Shown: positions 61,328-64,000 of the stretch, piece after piece
How the letters are laid out: each line of letters opens with the position of its first letter
Position numbering within the stretch: the stretch's first letter is position 1
From: Blepharisma japonicum
Lineage: Eukaryota; Ciliophora; Heterotrichea; Heterotrichida; Blepharismidae
Direction: 5' to 3'
Assembly: GCA_949751835.1 (NCBI GenBank)
Contig: CATKHK010000004.1
Span: 496,001-560,000 of the forward strand
Length of the DNA: 64,000 bases
Translations under genes and position numbers: made by a program
Notes under the pieces: model-generated
What the model was told of the DNA's origin: nothing
What the model saw: the letters and a program-made list of their open reading frames with translations, nothing else
Databases searched by the model: none

Positions 61328-64000
61328 ATGGATGTTTGGTATCAAGAGCAGTCTGATTTAGAACAAATTTATGAAGAAGTCTTAGATTTAGACGATATCA
61401 TTGAGGTTGTGGAAGTACCAAAACCTAAAAAATCTCAATATATCCCAAATTTTCCTAAAGTTCAAAAGGAAAAGCATCCAGATGATTGATCAGATATAGA
61501 GAGTTTAGCAGATGATTGTGTTTCAGAAAAATCTATTGAAAATTCTGAAGCAATCTCAATTTCATCTCCTAGAATCAACTACAGCTATGAAATTCCTTTA
61601 TTTATAAAAGCAACTGGAGAAGCCATAGTTAAATGAACTGAAATATATTTACCACTGCAGTCAACTAAAGAAAAATATAAAAAGTGCGATGATGTATTTA
61701 AGATTGATAAAAATGGGAGTGTTGGGGAGTATTTTGACTATATGAATAGGCTTGCCAGATATAAGAGAGAGCTAAAGGAATTTTATGAAGAATTAAGAGA
61801 TATTTCAGCAGAGCCGAAAAGAATTGAGCTGCTTGAGCTAGAAACAAAAGATTATGAAAAAAGATGTTTGTTGAAAAGACTAAGGCAGCTTAATAGAGAA
61901 ATAGATGAAACTCAAAATGCTTTTAAAGAATTCACTAAGAAAGAAAAAGGAAAGCGTAATGAAATCAAGAAAGGTGACTTTTTAAAAAATATAGTTTGGA
62001 ATGGACCTCCTCTTAAACAAAAAAAGCGTGAAATTATGGTTGTATTTCGAAGAGAAGATGGAATTTATATTAACTCAGGAAGTTTAAAGGAAAATAAAAA
62101 AGTACTATTCATTAATAATGCTATAGATACTAAAGCGCCTATATTGAATAAAAAAATTGATATATTTCCAAAAACCAATGGAACACTTAGAAATGATGAC
62201 TTATTAATCCCAATCAAGCCTTTAACAAAAAGCACAAGACTCCCAATTGAGATGGATTTTTATAAAACTCCCAAGAAAAATATCTCGTACCCTTTGCAAT
62301 ATTACACTGAACCCAGAGTACAGACAACCAATTCATTGTGGGGTGAAATTGAAGACAATTACAAATTTTCCCAAAAAACAAATTTCGCTGTAAATCCATT
62401 GTTATTTTCTCAGAATTATACAGCAAAGCAAGAAATCTATAAGAATGCTAATTTTCTTTTTGATAAATTGCCTTGGGATGATCTTTCATTTTATGACACA
62501 CAAAGTGCTACACATGAAAAAATAAATAAGGATTTCCAGAAACTGGTTTTTGATTTGCGTTTTCTCAATTATAAAAGAACAGATGAAGAAGCAAAAGAAA
62601 ATAAACCTGCATGTGATGTGTCTGATAATGAATCTGATATTGAAACTGCTCCCACAGAATCTAAAATAGAAGAAAACTCTACAAAAGCTTCAGAGGAGGA
62701 AAACTCTATCTTAGAAGAGCTTCATCACGCAAATATATCTTATGAGTATCCTTTAAATAAAGGAAACTGAGATGATGCAGAGCTAAGAGATTTTCATAGA
62801 GTTTATATTAATATTTCAAATCCAATAAAAATAAAAGCAATTTTAAAAGTCCCTGAACTATCATATCCTTTAAAAGAAGAACTTTCAGGCTATGTCTCTT
62901 TTCAAACATATGAAGACTTGACTCTTAAGCGTGGTGCTTTTATTCTTACAGAATTCATAGAAAAAAGACCCCCGCTGATAAGTAATAATGGGATGACTTC
63001 AAGAATAACAAGATACTTCAAAGGACAAGACCAAATGTATTTAGAATCTCATACAGGGAAATTAGGAATAATTAAAAGACTCTCGCATAACCAAAACCTT
63101 CCTATTCTAGGACACTTAAAAGATAGCCGAAGCCTATGTTTATTTGAAAGCAAACTTATGAAAGCTCCTTTGTTTTACCATGACCACAAGAAAACAGACT
63201 TTATTTTAATCCATAAAAAGAATAAATGAATTTTGAGACCTTTACAGCATGTCTATACTTATGGACAAACTGAGCCAAAAGTTAAAGTTTATACACCAAA
63301 TTCAGTGAAACTAAGGAAATTTGTTACTCAGAGAAGACAAGGACTGATATTAAAAATTCTGAGAGAAAATGAAAATAAAGTAAGCAATGATACCTTTGTG
63401 TCAAATCTACCACATCTTCCTAAATATTCAATTAAAAAGCATCTTAAAGAGCTTAAATGCTTTTATACTGATAATATTTGGTCAAGTCCTACTCTCCCTT
63501 CAAAAGAAGAAATTTTCAATAAAATATCTCCTGAGGATTTATGTAAGTATGAGAGTATGCTTTCTGCAAAAAAGAAATTAAAAGACAAAGGAATTTCTTA
63601 TTTGCCCTTTGATAAGCTTTTTAGCTCAATTATGACGCTCAAGAGAGAAATAAAGGATAAAAGGGTTAAATATTTAGCTGATATTATAGAAGATGAGCTT
63701 TTATTGGCTCCTTGAAATCTTACAGGTTCTTATGTTCAAGCTAGAAAGCGAGGAATGATTGAAGTGTTAGGGAGAGGTGACCCTACTTTTGGAAACTGCG
63801 GATATTCTTTTCTCAAAAGAATTTTAAAAAATGCACCATCAAAGCAACAAATTGAAAATTACCAAAAAGAGCTCAATAAAATCCTAAGAAAGCAAATAAG
63901 TGTTTTAGGAGCAGTAGATTATCAAGATGATAGCAGCTCAGATGATGAAGAAGAAAATGGTCAAGTTCTCAGGAAAATGGAAGCTGATGGGTTGTATATG
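61328..64000 (+). CDS. TAF1: TFIID subunit TAF1, N-terminal two-thirds (runs off the window)
   Basis: The largest TFIID subunit, for core promoter recognition. Start MDVWYQEQSDLEQIYEE; 891 codons lie in the window. TGA=Trp occurs repeatedly (PDDWSDIES, AIVKWTEIYL, KGNWDDAEL, KNKWILRPLQ, LLAPWNLTG). Landmarks of the conserved DUF3591/HAT region: GMTSRITRYFKGQDQ, LPILGHLKDSRSLCLFESKL, MKAPLFYHDHKKTDFILI, LRPLQHVYTYGQTEP, KVKVYTPNSVKLRKFVTQR and LLAPWNLTGSYVQARKRGMI followed by VLGRGDPTFGNCGYSFL. The acidic N-terminus (YEEVLDLDDIIEVVE) is where TBP-binding TAND sequence would be. The bromodomains, if present, are beyond 64000. Its 5' end is duplicated at 58428-58687. Confidence 0.93.

Larger units (their letters stand above)
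55915..61589. repeat. tandem segmental duplication C (copies about 55915-58687 and 58816-61589)
   Basis: Each copy has the short upstream sequence GATACT.TTCTCATATAATAAG, a VIT-vWA gene and the 5' end of TAF1. The DNA is highly similar, so this is more recent than duplication A. TAF1 continues only after the second copy. The TAF1 piece in the first copy is a decayed fragment. Confidence 0.85.

Overview
This is gene-dense, AT-rich nuclear DNA from a ciliate, most likely a Blepharisma-like heterotrich and most likely macronuclear. Two features point there. First, in-frame TGA occurs at tryptophan positions in many conserved proteins (for example the tyrosine aminotransferase LVPGW motif, PLAC8, WDR44, the ABCC transporters and TAF1), while genes end only in TAA or TAG. 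Second, all ten introns I can place are exactly 15 nt, GTA...AG, each with an A at position 10. UGA=Trp with UAA/UAG stops plus 15-nt introns is the published Blepharisma combination; Stentor has the tiny introns but uses the standard code. Gene boundaries below are read with UGA=Trp and these introns removed, so several genes are longer than a standard-code reading would give.

Layout. 1-13.5 kb: a coiled-coil gene, an eL29-like remnant, a START-domain protein, an M20 dipeptidase, a tyrosine-type aminotransferase, a decayed duplicate block, a short basic protein, a coiled-coil protein, an ER-type membrane protein, COQ3, two tandem acylated EF-hand-like proteins and a PLAC8 protein. 13.5-31.2 kb: a PX-like/WD40 protein, an HtrA protease, a WDR44-like protein, a divergent UFD1-like protein, a large low-complexity protein, RPN8, VDAC, ribosomal protein eL19, an ankyrin protein, a serine carboxypeptidase, and two uncharacterised proteins. 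31.2-41.7 kb: two tandem full-length ABCC transporters. The second carries an 817-bp insertion bounded by TTA repeats; removing it restores exactly the length and frame of the first copy. 41.9-55.8 kb: a small unknown protein, an RquA-type methyltransferase (rhodoquinone synthesis), coiled-coil proteins, an MKT1-like protein, a ubiquitin-like/ubiquitin fusion, an alpha/beta hydrolase, polyubiquitin and a repeat protein of possible ciliary type. 55.9-64 kb: tandem VIT-vWA genes (the second frameshifted), and the 5' two-thirds or so of TAF1, which runs off the window.

Three segmental tandem duplications shape the window (about 3.7-8.7, 30.8-41.6 and 55.9-61.6 kb). Each copied one or more whole genes plus a broken-off end of a neighbour. 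In the first, different genes survived in different copies. Blocks of unexplained, GC-richer non-coding DNA sit near these duplications.

Functionally most genes are unrelated housekeeping genes. The clearest pathway link is COQ3 (ubiquinone) with RquA (ubiquinone to rhodoquinone), which suggests mitochondria able to run fumarate reduction under low oxygen. Ubiquitin biology is also well represented: polyubiquitin, Ubl-ubiquitin, RPN8 and UFD1-like. No rRNA, convincing tRNA, CRISPR array, retroelement or virus-like element was recognised.
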